Shown here: positions 1 to 7,307 of the stretch, one piece after another
How the letters are laid out: each line of letters starts with the position of its first letter
Numbering within the stretch: the first letter of the stretch is position 1
Assembly: GCF_023910625.1 (NCBI RefSeq)
Contig: NZ_JAAVVW010000003.1
Coordinates: 1,178,001-1,242,000 of the forward strand
Source: Limnohabitans sp.
Lineage (GTDB): Bacteria > Pseudomonadota > Gammaproteobacteria > Burkholderiales > Burkholderiaceae_C
Length of the DNA stretch: 64,000 nucleotides
Direction of reading: 5' to 3'
Translations under genes and position numbers: made by a program
Notes under the pieces: generated by a model
Databases searched by the model: none
What the model was told of the DNA's origin: nothing
Seen by the model: only the letters and a program-made list of their open reading frames with translations

Positions 1-461
1 ACATCGTGGCTGAGCGACACCGCCGTGGCCATGGCGATCACGTCTCGGCTGAACAGGCTGAGCTCCATGCCGGGTGTGCCTTGCGTCACGCCATCGCACA
101 TGGCGGGCACGCCCCCAGCCACCTGGGCCGTGGCGCCCAGCTTGCGGGCTTCGTCTTTGATCAGGTCGGGGTAGTGCTGCAGCGGGGCGTGGGCCGAGAG
201 CAGGTCGTTGTAGGCATTGACGATGCCGATGTTGGGTGCGCGCGGGGCCACCACTTGGATTTTGTCCAAAGCGGTGGCGCGGTCTTTGTCGGCCTGGGGC
301 ATCGCGGCAAAGGCATGGGCCACGTTGGCGCAGCCCAAGCGTTGGGCGCCTGGGTCTTGGTTGGCCGCAGCGTCGAGCTGTTGCAAATAGACCTGCCGTG
401 TCGGGCGGCTGCGCTCGGTGATGCGGGCCGTGACCGCGGCCACGGTGGGGTGAAGTGTCAT
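1..461 (-). CDS. edd: Phosphogluconate dehydratase, N-terminal part (cut by window edge)
   Basis: Encodes the first 153 residues of 6-phosphogluconate dehydratase, the Entner-Doudoroff enzyme that converts 6-phosphogluconate to KDPG in the cytoplasm. I translated the minus strand from the ATG at 459-461. The reading contains the family blocks [16 protein letters not shown] (residues 76-91), [15 protein letters not shown] (114-128) and [16 protein letters not shown] (133-148). Cys122 in the MCDGVTQG block is the expected Fe-S ligand. The rest of the roughly 600-residue protein lies beyond base 1. A HexR-like palindrome sits about 22 bp upstream of the start, which fits sugar-acid control. The family is close to dihydroxy-acid dehydratase (IlvD), but these blocks read as Edd. 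Confidence 0.93.
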   Translation of the reverse strand, partial: MTLHPTVAAVTARITERSRPTRQVYLQQLDAAANQDPGAQRLGCANVAHAFAAMPQADKDRATALDKIQVVAPRAPNIGIVNAYNDLLSAHAPLQHYPDLIKDEARKLGATAQVAGGVPAMCDGVTQGTPGMELSLFSRDVIAMATAVSLSHD

Positions 462-483
462 GTCTGGACTCCTGGCTGCACTT

Positions 484-498
484 GGTAACTAAATTACA
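484..498. promoter_or_regulatory. Putative HexR-type operator upstream of edd
   Basis: Read on the minus strand the 15 bases are TGTAATTTAGTTACC. This differs at three positions from the HexR palindrome TGTAATTAAATTACA known from proteobacterial edd, zwf and gap genes. It lies about 22 bp upstream of the edd start. The neighbourhood also has three GGTAAC cores (484-489, 507-512, and inverted at 543-548), so another regulator could bind here as well. The regulator itself is not in the window, and the assignment rests on motif similarity and the target gene. Confidence 0.5.
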
Positions 499-585
499 TC
501 AGCAATGGTAACCGTGTTCCAGCCTTGGGAGGCAATGGCCAAGTTACCAAAAGGGTACGAGGCGCCGAGGGATATTTGAAGGTGT

Positions 586-608
586 AAAAAAACCCGCCGA
601 AGCGGGTT
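586..608 (-). terminator. Rho-independent terminator with UUCG tetraloop
   Basis: On the minus strand the stem AACCCGC / GCGGGTT closes a TTCG loop and is followed by a run of T. It sits 22 bases beyond the stop codon of the small membrane-protein gene at 630-866, and probably ends its transcript before edd. Confidence 0.85.
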
Positions 609-629
609 CATCCATGGCCGCAGAGTGCC

Positions 630-866
630 TCACTTGGCCGCTGGAGCAGCCGTGTTGGCCGCCGGGGCATTCGAAGCAGCGGCATCTGCAGCCGATGCGG
701 GCGCTGGAGCTTGATCTGCAGGTGCAGCCACCGCTGCCGGGGCCGCAGGCGCTGCTTTTTTGCTTTTGGCGATGCCAAAACCCACAGCCAGGCCAATGGC
801 CAGCACAATCACGGCGACCTAAATGGCCCAGACCACGGTTTGATTGTCATCTTGAGTGTTGGACAT
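630..866 (-). pseudogene. Small single-pass membrane protein, interrupted by in-frame TAG
   Basis: From the ATG at 864-866 the frame reads MSNTQDDNQTVVWAI, then a TAG codon at 819-821. It continues in the same frame as VAVIVLAIGLAVGFGIAKSK, an Ala/Pro-rich tail and a TGA at 630-632. Without the TAG it would be a 78-residue protein with a charged N-terminus, one membrane helix (about residues 17-36) and a low-complexity tail. The C-terminal part could start at an internal GTG (810-812), giving 60 residues. A terminator follows, so the locus was a real transcription unit. I do not recognise a family. It could be a nonsense mutation, an amber readthrough codon or a sequencing error; a CAG-to-TAG change is the simplest explanation. 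Confidence 0.6.
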
Positions 867-911
867 GTTTGTTTTCTCCGAAAATAATGGCACGATTGTA
901 AAGGGACCCGC

Positions 912-1535
912 TTGCACACGAACGACTCTTGCCCTGCTGATGACAAAGATGCGCCAGCACCTGAACAGACATATACCCTCCAGGACGGATTGCTCGACCG
1001 TTTCAGGGCGCAATGCGCAGCGGGACAAGATTTATGGGTGTTTGGCTATGCCTCTTTGCTCTGGCGTCCCGAATTTGAAGCACAAGAGCAGCACCTCAGC
1101 CAGGTCTGGGGCTGGCATCGGGCCTTGAAGATGTGGAGCCGCCTGAACCGTGGTAGCCCTGAATGCCCCGGTCTGGTCTTTGCCCTGGTGCGTGGTGGCA
1201 GCTGCCGGGGAGTGGTTTACCGTGTCGCGCCCGAACTCGCCGATGAGGTGCTGACCCGGCTGTGGGCGCGCGAAATGCCCCTGGACGCGTACACCCCGAG
1301 CTGGCTGAGCTGCGCCACACCCAAGGGCCCGGTCAAGGCGCTGGCCTTCACCTTGCCCGGCAGCAGCCCCAGCTTCACCGGGCAGTTATCACCCGAAACT
1401 TACCGGCAAATCTTCCGGCATGCGCAAGGCCGCTTTGGCACCACACTCGACTACGCACGACAAACCTACACCAGCTTGCTCGCCCACGGCATCGAAGACC
1501 GGACTTTGGCCGAGGTGTTGCGCCATGCCGAATGA
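912..1535 (+). CDS. ChaC-like gamma-glutamylcyclotransferase
   Basis: A 207-residue protein of the ChaC family, cytosolic enzymes that split gamma-glutamyl peptides such as glutathione to 5-oxoproline and Cys-Gly. The substrate-binding segment [13 protein letters not shown] (about residues 38-50) is typical. The following positions ([36 protein letters not shown]) fit the fold, with the catalytic acid expected in the REM segment. The start is uncertain: a TTG at 912 gives the full frame and is preceded by a weak GGAC Shine-Dalgarno. It is immediately followed by pdxH. It may relate functionally to the 5-oxoprolinase at 47,071, because ChaC makes 5-oxoproline. Confidence 0.82.
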   Translation: MHTNDSCPADDKDAPAPEQTYTLQDGLLDRFRAQCAAGQDLWVFGYASLLWRPEFEAQEQHLSQVWGWHRALKMWSRLNRGSPECPGLVFALVRGGSCRGVVYRVAPELADEVLTRLWAREMPLDAYTPSWLSCATPKGPVKALAFTLPGSSPSFTGQLSPETYRQIFRHAQGRFGTTLDYARQTYTSLLAHGIEDRTLAEVLRHAE

Positions 1536-1608
1536 GACGACCCAGCGCCGGGTGGCCTCATCTGATCACGCCTCCAACAGTGCACGACAGACGCCTATAC
1601 TTGTTGCC

Positions 1609-2241
1609 ATGAATATCGCCGACCTGCGAAAGAGCTACGAAAAAGCCGAGCTCAACGAAACCGCCTCGCATGCTGACCCACTCCAGCAATTTGAGCAATG
1701 GCTCAATGAAGCCATCTCTGCCGAAGTGCCAGAGCCCAACGCCATGACGCTGGCCACCGTGTCCAGCAACCTGCGCCCCAGCACGCGGGTGGTGCTGATC
1801 AAAGGTCTGGACGCGCGCGGCATCGTCTGGTACACCAACTACGACAGCCAGAAAGGCCAGGAGTTGGCAGGCAACCCCTTTGCCGCCCTGCAGTTTCATT
1901 GGGTTGAGCTCGAACGCGTGGTACGCATCGAAGGCCGGGTCGAGAAGGTCAGCGCCGAAGAAAGCGACGCCTACTTTCACAGCCGCCCGCTCGATTCGCG
2001 CATTGGTGCCTGGGCTTCGCCACAAAGTCAGGTGATTGAGGGCCGCTCGGTGCTGGTGACCCATGCTGCCAAATATGCGGCGCAATTCATGCTCAACCCG
2101 CCTCGCCCGCCGCACTGGGGCGGCTACCGCCTGGTGCCCGACCAATGGCAGTTCTGGCAAGGCCGCAAAAGCCGCCTGCATGACCGGCTGCGTTACACCC
2201 GCAACGGCAGTCAATGGCTGCGCGAGCGCTTGGCGCCCTGA
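1609..2241 (+). CDS. pdxH: Pyridoxine/pyridoxamine 5'-phosphate oxidase
   Basis: A 210-residue FMN enzyme that oxidises PNP or PMP to pyridoxal 5'-phosphate, the last step of vitamin B6 synthesis and salvage. The sequence starts [15 protein letters not shown] and carries the FMN-binding block [17 protein letters not shown] (residues 60-76). It also has [24 protein letters not shown] and the C-terminal signature [17 protein letters not shown]. Length and motif order match E. coli PdxH. The ATG at 1609 was chosen because it aligns with the family N-terminus, although the frame is open further upstream. It lies 73 bp after the chaC-like gene on the same strand. Confidence 0.96.
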   Translation: MNIADLRKSYEKAELNETASHADPLQQFEQWLNEAISAEVPEPNAMTLATVSSNLRPSTRVVLIKGLDARGIVWYTNYDSQKGQELAGNPFAALQFHWVELERVVRIEGRVEKVSAEESDAYFHSRPLDSRIGAWASPQSQVIEGRSVLVTHAAKYAAQFMLNPPRPPHWGGYRLVPDQWQFWQGRKSRLHDRLRYTRNGSQWLRERLAP

Positions 2242-2273
2242 GCAACAAGTTACCGAGCATAGCCCGGGTTGAA

Positions 2274-2513
2274 TCAGTGAACGTGCTTCATGCCGCAGTA
2301 CTTGCCCACCGCCAAGCCTCTGCAAGCTGTTTGCAATTCCTTGGTGCACTGTGCTGGCTTCTTACCAGACTCCAGGCATCGCGCGGCAGCTTCATGGGCC
2401 TCTGCCATGGCCCGGTGACGCGCAATGTCTTCCTGGATTTGTTTGGCACCGTGTTGTGCCAGTGCGGCCCCGCTCAAACTCAAGGCCATGATGAATAAAG
2501 CAATGCGACGCAT
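2274..2513 (-). CDS. Small secreted cysteine-containing protein, unknown
   Basis: A 79-residue protein with a clear signal peptide (MRRIALFIMALSLSGAALA, cut after residue 19). The mature part is about 60 residues and has four cysteines (RCLES, AQCTK, TACRG, YCGMK) and a His-containing end. It is probably periplasmic, and the cysteines could form disulfides or bind metal or copper. A good ribosome site AAGGAG precedes the ATG at 2511-2513. It lies 59 bp downstream of msrA on the same strand, which hints at oxidative or metal stress, but I do not recognise the family. Confidence 0.7.
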   Translation of the reverse strand: MRRIALFIMALSLSGAALAQHGAKQIQEDIARHRAMAEAHEAAARCLESGKKPAQCTKELQTACRGLAVGKYCGMKHVH

Positions 2514-2572
2514 ATTGTTCCTGACTCCTTCTGAACACATGGGGTGAACCTGGAGGATGCCACAACGGGGCA

Positions 2573-3106
2573 TCAAGGTCTCATCAACCGAGCGAATGTT
2601 TTCTTGAATTTGGCCACCTTGGGCGCGGCCACCGCCATGCAGTAGCCCTGGTAAGGGTTGCGCTCAAAAAAGTCTTGGTGGTATTCCTCGGCCGCGCTGT
2701 AGTTGGCGAGCGCCAGCACCTCGGTCACGATAGGCTGACCAAAAGCACGGGCAACCGTCAACTCGGCGATCATCTCCCGCGCCTCTTCGGCCTGCTCGGG
2801 CGTGGTGAAGTAGATGCCGCTGCGGTATTGCGTGCCCGCGTCGTTGCCCTGGCGGTTCAGCGTGGTCGGGTCGTGGATGACAAAGAAGATTTCCAGCAAC
2901 TCGCGGGTGCTGACCTGCGCGGGGTCGTATTCAAGCTTGACCACCTCGTTGTGCCCGGTGCGCCCGGTGCACACCTGCTCGTAAGTGGGCGAGACAGTCT
3001 GGCCGTTGCAGTAACCCGACTCCACATCGGTCACACCGCGTACCTTGACATACACCGCCTCGGTGCACCAAAAGCAGCCGCCGCCTAAGATCAGGGTTTG
3101 GGTCAT
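2573..3106 (-). CDS. msrA: Peptide methionine (S)-S-oxide reductase MsrA
   Basis: A 177-residue cytosolic repair enzyme that reduces the S-epimer of methionine sulfoxide. The catalytic motif GGGCFWCTEAVY is at residues 8-19, with the catalytic Cys followed by FW as in all MsrA proteins. Downstream are SGYCNGQTVSPTYEQV, TGRTGHNEVVKLEYDP, DPTTLNRQGNDAGTQYRSGI and the end AAEEYHQDFFERNPYQGYC, whose Cys is a likely recycling residue. The start ATG at 3104-3106 fits the family N-terminus. The gene follows the LysR gene on the same strand with a 28-bp gap and is followed by a small cysteine-rich secreted protein. Confidence 0.96.
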   Translation of the reverse strand: MTQTLILGGGCFWCTEAVYVKVRGVTDVESGYCNGQTVSPTYEQVCTGRTGHNEVVKLEYDPAQVSTRELLEIFFVIHDPTTLNRQGNDAGTQYRSGIYFTTPEQAEEAREMIAELTVARAFGQPIVTEVLALANYSAAEEYHQDFFERNPYQGYCMAVAAPKVAKFKKTFARLMRP

Positions 3107-3134
3107 GTGGGTTCCTTTTAAAACAAGCATTGAA

Positions 3135-4025
3135 TTATCCGTGGGGAACCAGCCCGCTCTGCACCGCTTGCACAAAGTCCCCCAGCGCCGTCTGGTCTCG
3201 GTCGGTGCGCCACAGGCAGCGCGTGTCGTAGCGCACATCCACATCACGCAGCGGCACGAACACCGCCCCTGCCAGTGCCGACTGCTGCAAGGCGTGCGGC
3301 ACCAGGGCCACGCCCAGGCCTTGGGAGACCAAAGACACCACGCTCAGCCAATGGCGCAACTCGTGCACCACAGGCGGCATCCAGCCAGCCTGCTCGCACA
3401 GCATCAGGATGCGCTCGTGGTAATCGGGCGACACCGTGCGGGACACCACCACCAGATCTTGCCCGGCCAGCTCATCCAGGCCGATGCTGGCCGCCCCCGC
3501 CAACGGGTGGTTCAGTGGCAAACACGCCACCAAGGGTTGGCTGGCCACCAAAATTTGCTCGAAACCTTGCGGCACGCGGGGCGTGTGCACAAAGCCCACA
3601 TCCAGGCGCTCGCGCAGCAAGTCTGACAACTGCTCGGACGAGCTCAGCTCGCGCAGCACCAAACGCAAACGCGGGTGGCTGACTTGAAAGCGGCTGAGGA
3701 TTTGCGGCAGGCCGCAATACAACATGGTCCCGGCAAAACCGATGTGCAGCTGGCCCGATTGACCCTCGGCCACATCGCGCGCCTCTCGTGCTGCGGCGCT
3801 GGCCTGCGCCAGCAAGGCACGGGCAGCGGGCACAAACGCCGACCCCGCCGCCGTGAGCTGCACACCCCGGCTGTTGCGGGTGAACAGCTGCGCCCCCACC
3901 GAGGCTTCGAGCTGCTGAATGTTCAGGCTGAGCGGCGGCTGCGAGATGGACAGGCGCTGGGCCGCCCGGCCAAAGTGCAGCTCTTCGGCCAGCATGAGGA
4001 AATAGCGCAGGTGACGAAATTCCAT
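3135..4025 (-). CDS. LysR-family transcriptional regulator
   Basis: A 296-residue LysR regulator. The N-terminal winged helix (residues 1-60) has the usual MEFRHLRYFLMLAEELHFG start and a recognition helix around AAQRLSISQPPLSLNIQQLE. The effector-binding domain follows from about residue 90 to the end. It is transcribed divergently from gcdH across a 101-bp gap that contains two perfect inverted repeats, so it most likely regulates gcdH and itself. A glutaryl-CoA or lysine-degradation signal is an inference from that neighbour. It may be co-transcribed with msrA. Confidence 0.9.
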   Translation of the reverse strand: MEFRHLRYFLMLAEELHFGRAAQRLSISQPPLSLNIQQLEASVGAQLFTRNSRGVQLTAAGSAFVPAARALLAQASAAAREARDVAEGQSGQLHIGFAGTMLYCGLPQILSRFQVSHPRLRLVLRELSSSEQLSDLLRERLDVGFVHTPRVPQGFEQILVASQPLVACLPLNHPLAGAASIGLDELAGQDLVVVSRTVSPDYHERILMLCEQAGWMPPVVHELRHWLSVVSLVSQGLGVALVPHALQQSALAGAVFVPLRDVDVRYDTRCLWRTDRDQTALGDFVQAVQSGLVPHG

Positions 4026-4039
4026 GAATTAAAATAATG

Positions 4040-4079
4040 TATTGATGAATAGGGAATCAATATTAGACAACTATTCATC
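4040..4079. promoter_or_regulatory. Nested inverted repeats, LysR operator region
   Basis: TATTGAT at 4040-4046 and ATCAATA at 4056-4062 form a perfect 7-9-7 inverted repeat that contains a T-N11-A LysR box. GATGAATAG at 4044-4052 is repeated in inverse at 4071-4079 (CTATTCATC), a perfect 9-18-9 pair that overlaps the first. The site starts 15 bp from the LysR start codon and ends 47 bp before gcdH, as expected for a LysR recognition site plus an activation site. Confidence 0.7.
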
Positions 4080-4126
4080 TCAGCCTGACAATCGGCTTCT
4101 GGATTTTTTTCACGGAGACACCCACC

Positions 4127-5314
4127 ATGGCCGCCACCAAAAACACCTTCAACTGGGAAGACCCCTTTCAGCTCAGCGCTCAACTCACCGCTGACGAGCG
4201 TCAGGTGCAAGAAGCCGCCCGCGCCTATTGCCAAGATCGCCTGCTGCCCCGCGTGACCGATGCCTTTTTGAATGAAACCACCGACGTGGCCATCTTCCGC
4301 GAGATGGGCGAGCTGGGCCTTTTGGGTGCCACCATCCCCGAGCAGTACGGCGGCGCGGGCCTGAACTACGTCTGCTACGGCCTGGTGGCACGCGAAGTCG
4401 AGCGTGTGGACTCGGGTTACCGCTCGATGATGAGCGTGCAGTCGTCTTTGGTGATGTTGCCCATCCATGACTTTGGCTCTGAAGCGCAAAAACAAAAATA
4501 CCTGCCCAAGCTGGCCCGTGGCGAGTGGATCGGCTGCTTTGGCTTGACCGAACCCAACCATGGCTCCGACCCCGGCAGCATGATCACCCGTGCCAAGAAG
4601 GTGCCCGGCGGCTACAGCCTGTCCGGTGCCAAGATGTGGATCACCAACAGCCCGATCGCCGATGTGTTCGTCGTCTGGGCCAAGGACGACGGCGGCCAGA
4701 TCCGCGGCTTCATTTTGGAAAAGGGCTGGAAAGGCCTGAGCGCCCCGGCCGTGCACGGCAAGGTCGGCCTGCGTGCTTCGATCACCGGCGAGATCGTCAT
4801 GGACGAAGTGTTTTGCCCTGAGGAAAACGCCTTCCCCGAAGTGCGCGGCTTGAAAGGCCCGTTCACTTGCCTGAACAGCGCCCGCTACGGCATCGCCTGG
4901 GGCGCTCTGGGCGCTGCCGAAGACTGTTACACCCGCGCCCGCCAGTACGTGATGGACCGCCAACAGTTTGGCCGCCCCTTGGCCGCCAACCAGCTGATCC
5001 AGAAGAAGCTGGCCGACATGCTGACCGAAATCAGTTTGGGCCTGCAAGGCTGCCTGCGCCTGGGCCGCATGAAGGACGAAGGCATCGCCTCGGTGGACCT
5101 GACCTCCATCCTCAAGCGCAACAGCTGCGGCAAGGCCCTGGACATCGCCCGCATGGCGCGCGACATGATGGGCGGCAACGGCATCAGCGCCGAATACGGC
5201 GTGGCCCGCCACCTGGTGAACCTGGAAGTGGTCAACACCTATGAAGGCACACACGATGTGCACGCCCTGATTTTGGGCCGCGCGATCACCGGGATTCCTG
5301 CTTTCTCAAACTGA
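4127..5314 (+). CDS. gcdH: Glutaryl-CoA dehydrogenase
   Basis: A 395-residue FAD-dependent acyl-CoA dehydrogenase of the glutaryl-CoA type. It oxidises and decarboxylates glutaryl-CoA to crotonyl-CoA in lysine, tryptophan or benzoate-type degradation. The start [16 protein letters not shown], the FAD/substrate segments [16 protein letters not shown] and [17 protein letters not shown], the arginine segment [17 protein letters not shown] and the catalytic glutamate in [20 protein letters not shown] all match GcdH rather than short-chain dehydrogenases. It is divergent from a LysR gene and followed by a strong terminator, so it is probably monocistronic. Confidence 0.94.
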   Translation: MAATKNTFNWEDPFQLSAQLTADERQVQEAARAYCQDRLLPRVTDAFLNETTDVAIFREMGELGLLGATIPEQYGGAGLNYVCYGLVAREVERVDSGYRSMMSVQSSLVMLPIHDFGSEAQKQKYLPKLARGEWIGCFGLTEPNHGSDPGSMITRAKKVPGGYSLSGAKMWITNSPIADVFVVWAKDDGGQIRGFILEKGWKGLSAPAVHGKVGLRASITGEIVMDEVFCPEENAFPEVRGLKGPFTCLNSARYGIAWGALGAAEDCYTRARQYVMDRQQFGRPLAANQLIQKKLADMLTEISLGLQGCLRLGRMKDEGIASVDLTSILKRNSCGKALDIARMARDMMGGNGISAEYGVARHLVNLEVVNTYEGTHDVHALILGRAITGIPAFSN

Positions 5315-5333
5315 GGCTTGGCTTTCAACAAGC

Positions 5334-5363
5334 AAAAGGCTGCGCATGGGCAGCCTTTTTTTT
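5334..5363 (+). terminator. Rho-independent terminator after gcdH
   Basis: The stem AAGGCTGC / GCAGCCTT has a five-base loop and a run of eight T. It lies about 20 bases after the gcdH stop codon. Confidence 0.9.
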
Positions 5364-5446
5364 GTTGCGGGCCCAAAGTGCGCTTGCGCCTTGACGAAGA
5401 CGCGCACAAACCGTACATTACTAACCACTCAGTCATTAAATCACCC

Positions 5447-6091
5447 GTGAGCAACGCCAACCCCCACGCCCCCCACAAACGCGAACGACGCAAACAAGAC
5501 CGCCCGGGCGAATTGCTTGAAGCAGCGCTGGACTTGTTTGTGGAAAAAGGCTTTGCCGCCACCCGTGTCGAAGAGGTCGCCTTGCGGGCTGGCGTGTCGA
5601 AAGGGACTTTGTTTTTGTACTTTCCCAGCAAGGAAGAACTGTTCAAGGCCGTGGTCCGCGAGAACGTGGTCGCCCCCGTGGCCCAAGGCGCGGCCGAGGT
5701 GGCACAGTTTCAAGGCAGCGCCAGCGAATTGATCGAGTGGATGATGCTGCAGTGGTGGCGGCGCTACGGCGCGACCAAGGCCTCGGGCATTTCTAAACTG
5801 GTGATGAGCGAGGCCAACAACTTTCCGGACCTGGCTGATTTTTTTCGCACCGAAGTCATCACGCCCGCCCACGCTTTGGTGCGCAGCGCCCTGCAGCGTG
5901 GCATTGACCGGGGTGAGTTCCGCGCCGTCCATGTAGAACTGGCACTGCACTCGGTCATGTCCCCTTTGCTGTTTTTGGTCATGTGGAAGCACTCCATGGG
6001 GCCGTGCTACCCCAGCCATGAGCAAATTGACCCGGAAGCCTTCATTTCACAGCATGCACAATTGTTGGCCCGAGGCCTTTCAAAACCCTGA
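5447..6091 (+). CDS. TetR-family regulator of the RND efflux operon
   Basis: A 214-residue TetR/AcrR-type repressor. The N-terminal helix-turn-helix spans about residues 18-65, with the recognition region VEEVALRAGVSKGTLFLYFPSKEELFKAV written here in pieces (RAGVSKGTLFLYF, PSKEELFKAVV). The helical ligand domain follows. I chose the GTG at 5447 because it gives a family-length protein, but a longer open frame exists upstream. It lies 27 bp before the RND adaptor gene on the same strand. The region 5417-5440 contains an imperfect ACTnA...TnAGT palindrome that may be its own operator. Confidence 0.88.
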   Translation: MSNANPHAPHKRERRKQDRPGELLEAALDLFVEKGFAATRVEEVALRAGVSKGTLFLYFPSKEELFKAVVRENVVAPVAQGAAEVAQFQGSASELIEWMMLQWWRRYGATKASGISKLVMSEANNFPDLADFFRTEVITPAHALVRSALQRGIDRGEFRAVHVELALHSVMSPLLFLVMWKHSMGPCYPSHEQIDPEAFISQHAQLLARGLSKP

Positions 6092-6118
6092 TCCTCACCG
6101 GATCACACCCGTCTCACC

Positions 6119-7294
6119 ATGAAAAAATCAACCCGCTGGATCCTCTCGACCGTGGCTGTGGCCGCACTCGTTGCAGGCGGTGCCCGCTGGGCCAGCCAGC
6201 GCCAAACCGCCACCGCCCCGACAGCGCCCACAGCCGCCGCGGTGCCCAGCATCGAGCTGGCCGCCTCCGACGTGTTCACAGCCCAGACCCAAACCCTGAG
6301 CTTGGGCATCGCCGTATCAGGCGCCCTCAAGGCCACCCAAAGCGCCGTGGTCAAGGCCCGTGTGGCCGGTGAGCTGCAAGAACTGAGCGTGCGCGAAGGT
6401 GACCGGGTGCAAGCTGGCCAGGTGATCGCCCGTATCGAACCGAACGAGTACCAAGCGCGTGTGCGCCAGGCGCAGCAGCAAGCCGATTCGGCCAAAGCCC
6501 AAGTGGACATTGCCCAGCGCCAGTTTGACAACAACCAGGCCCTGGTGAACCAAGGCTTCATTTCGCAAACCGCCCTGCTCAACTCCCAGGCCAGCCTGAA
6601 CGGGGCCAAGGCCACGCACGCAGCGGCACTGGCGGCGCTGGACTTGGCCGACAAGTCACTGGCCGACGCCACGTTGCGCTCGCCCCTGACGGGTGTGGTG
6701 GCGCAGCGCCTGGTCCAACCTGGCGAGCGCGTGGCCATCGAGGCCCGGCTGGTCGAGGTGATCAACCTCTCGCAACTGGAGATGGAAGCCGCCTTGACAG
6801 CCGAAGACGCCAGCCGCGTGCGGGTGGGCATGACAGCGCAGTTGCAGGTGGAAGGCGTGGCCCAGCCGGTGTCGGCCAAAGTCTTGCGCATCAACCCCAG
6901 CGCCCAAACGGGCAGCCGCAGCGTCGTGGTTTACTTGGGCATCCAAGGCCGTGAAGGCTTGCGCCAAGGCTTGTTTGCACAGGGCAGCTTGGGCACGCAA
7001 AGCCTGCAAGTGCTGGCCGTGCCCGTGAGCAGCGTGCGCACCGACAAACCGCAGCCCTATGTGCAGGTGGTGCAGGAAGGCAAGGTCGCGCACATCACGG
7101 TACGGACCGGCGAGCGCAGCGAAGGTGAGCGACAAAACCTGGTGGCCGTGGCCGGCGTGTCCGAAGGCCAGCAAGTGTTGTCGGGCAGCGTGGGGGCCTT
7201 GCGCGAGGGGGTTCAAGTCCGCTTCACGGCTGCGGCCAAGCCAGATTTGACCCCGGCTGCAGCGCAGGCCACAGCCGCCAGCGCAGCGAAATAA
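6119..7294 (+). CDS. RND efflux periplasmic adaptor (membrane fusion protein)
   Basis: A 391-residue HlyD/AcrA-type adaptor that links an inner-membrane RND pump to an outer-membrane channel. One N-terminal membrane segment (about residues 6-25, no lipobox cysteine) anchors it. The first lipoyl half (SAVVKARVAGELQELSVREG, GDRVQAGQVIARIEP) is followed by a coiled-coil hairpin (about 110-185). The second lipoyl half (LRSPLTGVVAQRLVQPGERV) and beta-barrel domains come next. It sits directly between a TetR gene and the RND permease gene (13-bp gap), forming one operon. Substrate cannot be told from sequence. Confidence 0.92.
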   Translation: MKKSTRWILSTVAVAALVAGGARWASQRQTATAPTAPTAAAVPSIELAASDVFTAQTQTLSLGIAVSGALKATQSAVVKARVAGELQELSVREGDRVQAGQVIARIEPNEYQARVRQAQQQADSAKAQVDIAQRQFDNNQALVNQGFISQTALLNSQASLNGAKATHAAALAALDLADKSLADATLRSPLTGVVAQRLVQPGERVAIEARLVEVINLSQLEMEAALTAEDASRVRVGMTAQLQVEGVAQPVSAKVLRINPSAQTGSRSVVVYLGIQGREGLRQGLFAQGSLGTQSLQVLAVPVSSVRTDKPQPYVQVVQEGKVAHITVRTGERSEGERQNLVAVAGVSEGQQVLSGSVGALREGVQVRFTAAAKPDLTPAAAQATAASAAK

Positions 7295-7307
7295 CAGGGT
7301 TGACAGC

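Noticed and set aside
3923..5263. Long open frame antisense to gcdH
   Set aside because: It is a G+C-rich shadow (Ala/His/Gly/Val-rich, no family motif) of a clear gene on the other strand.
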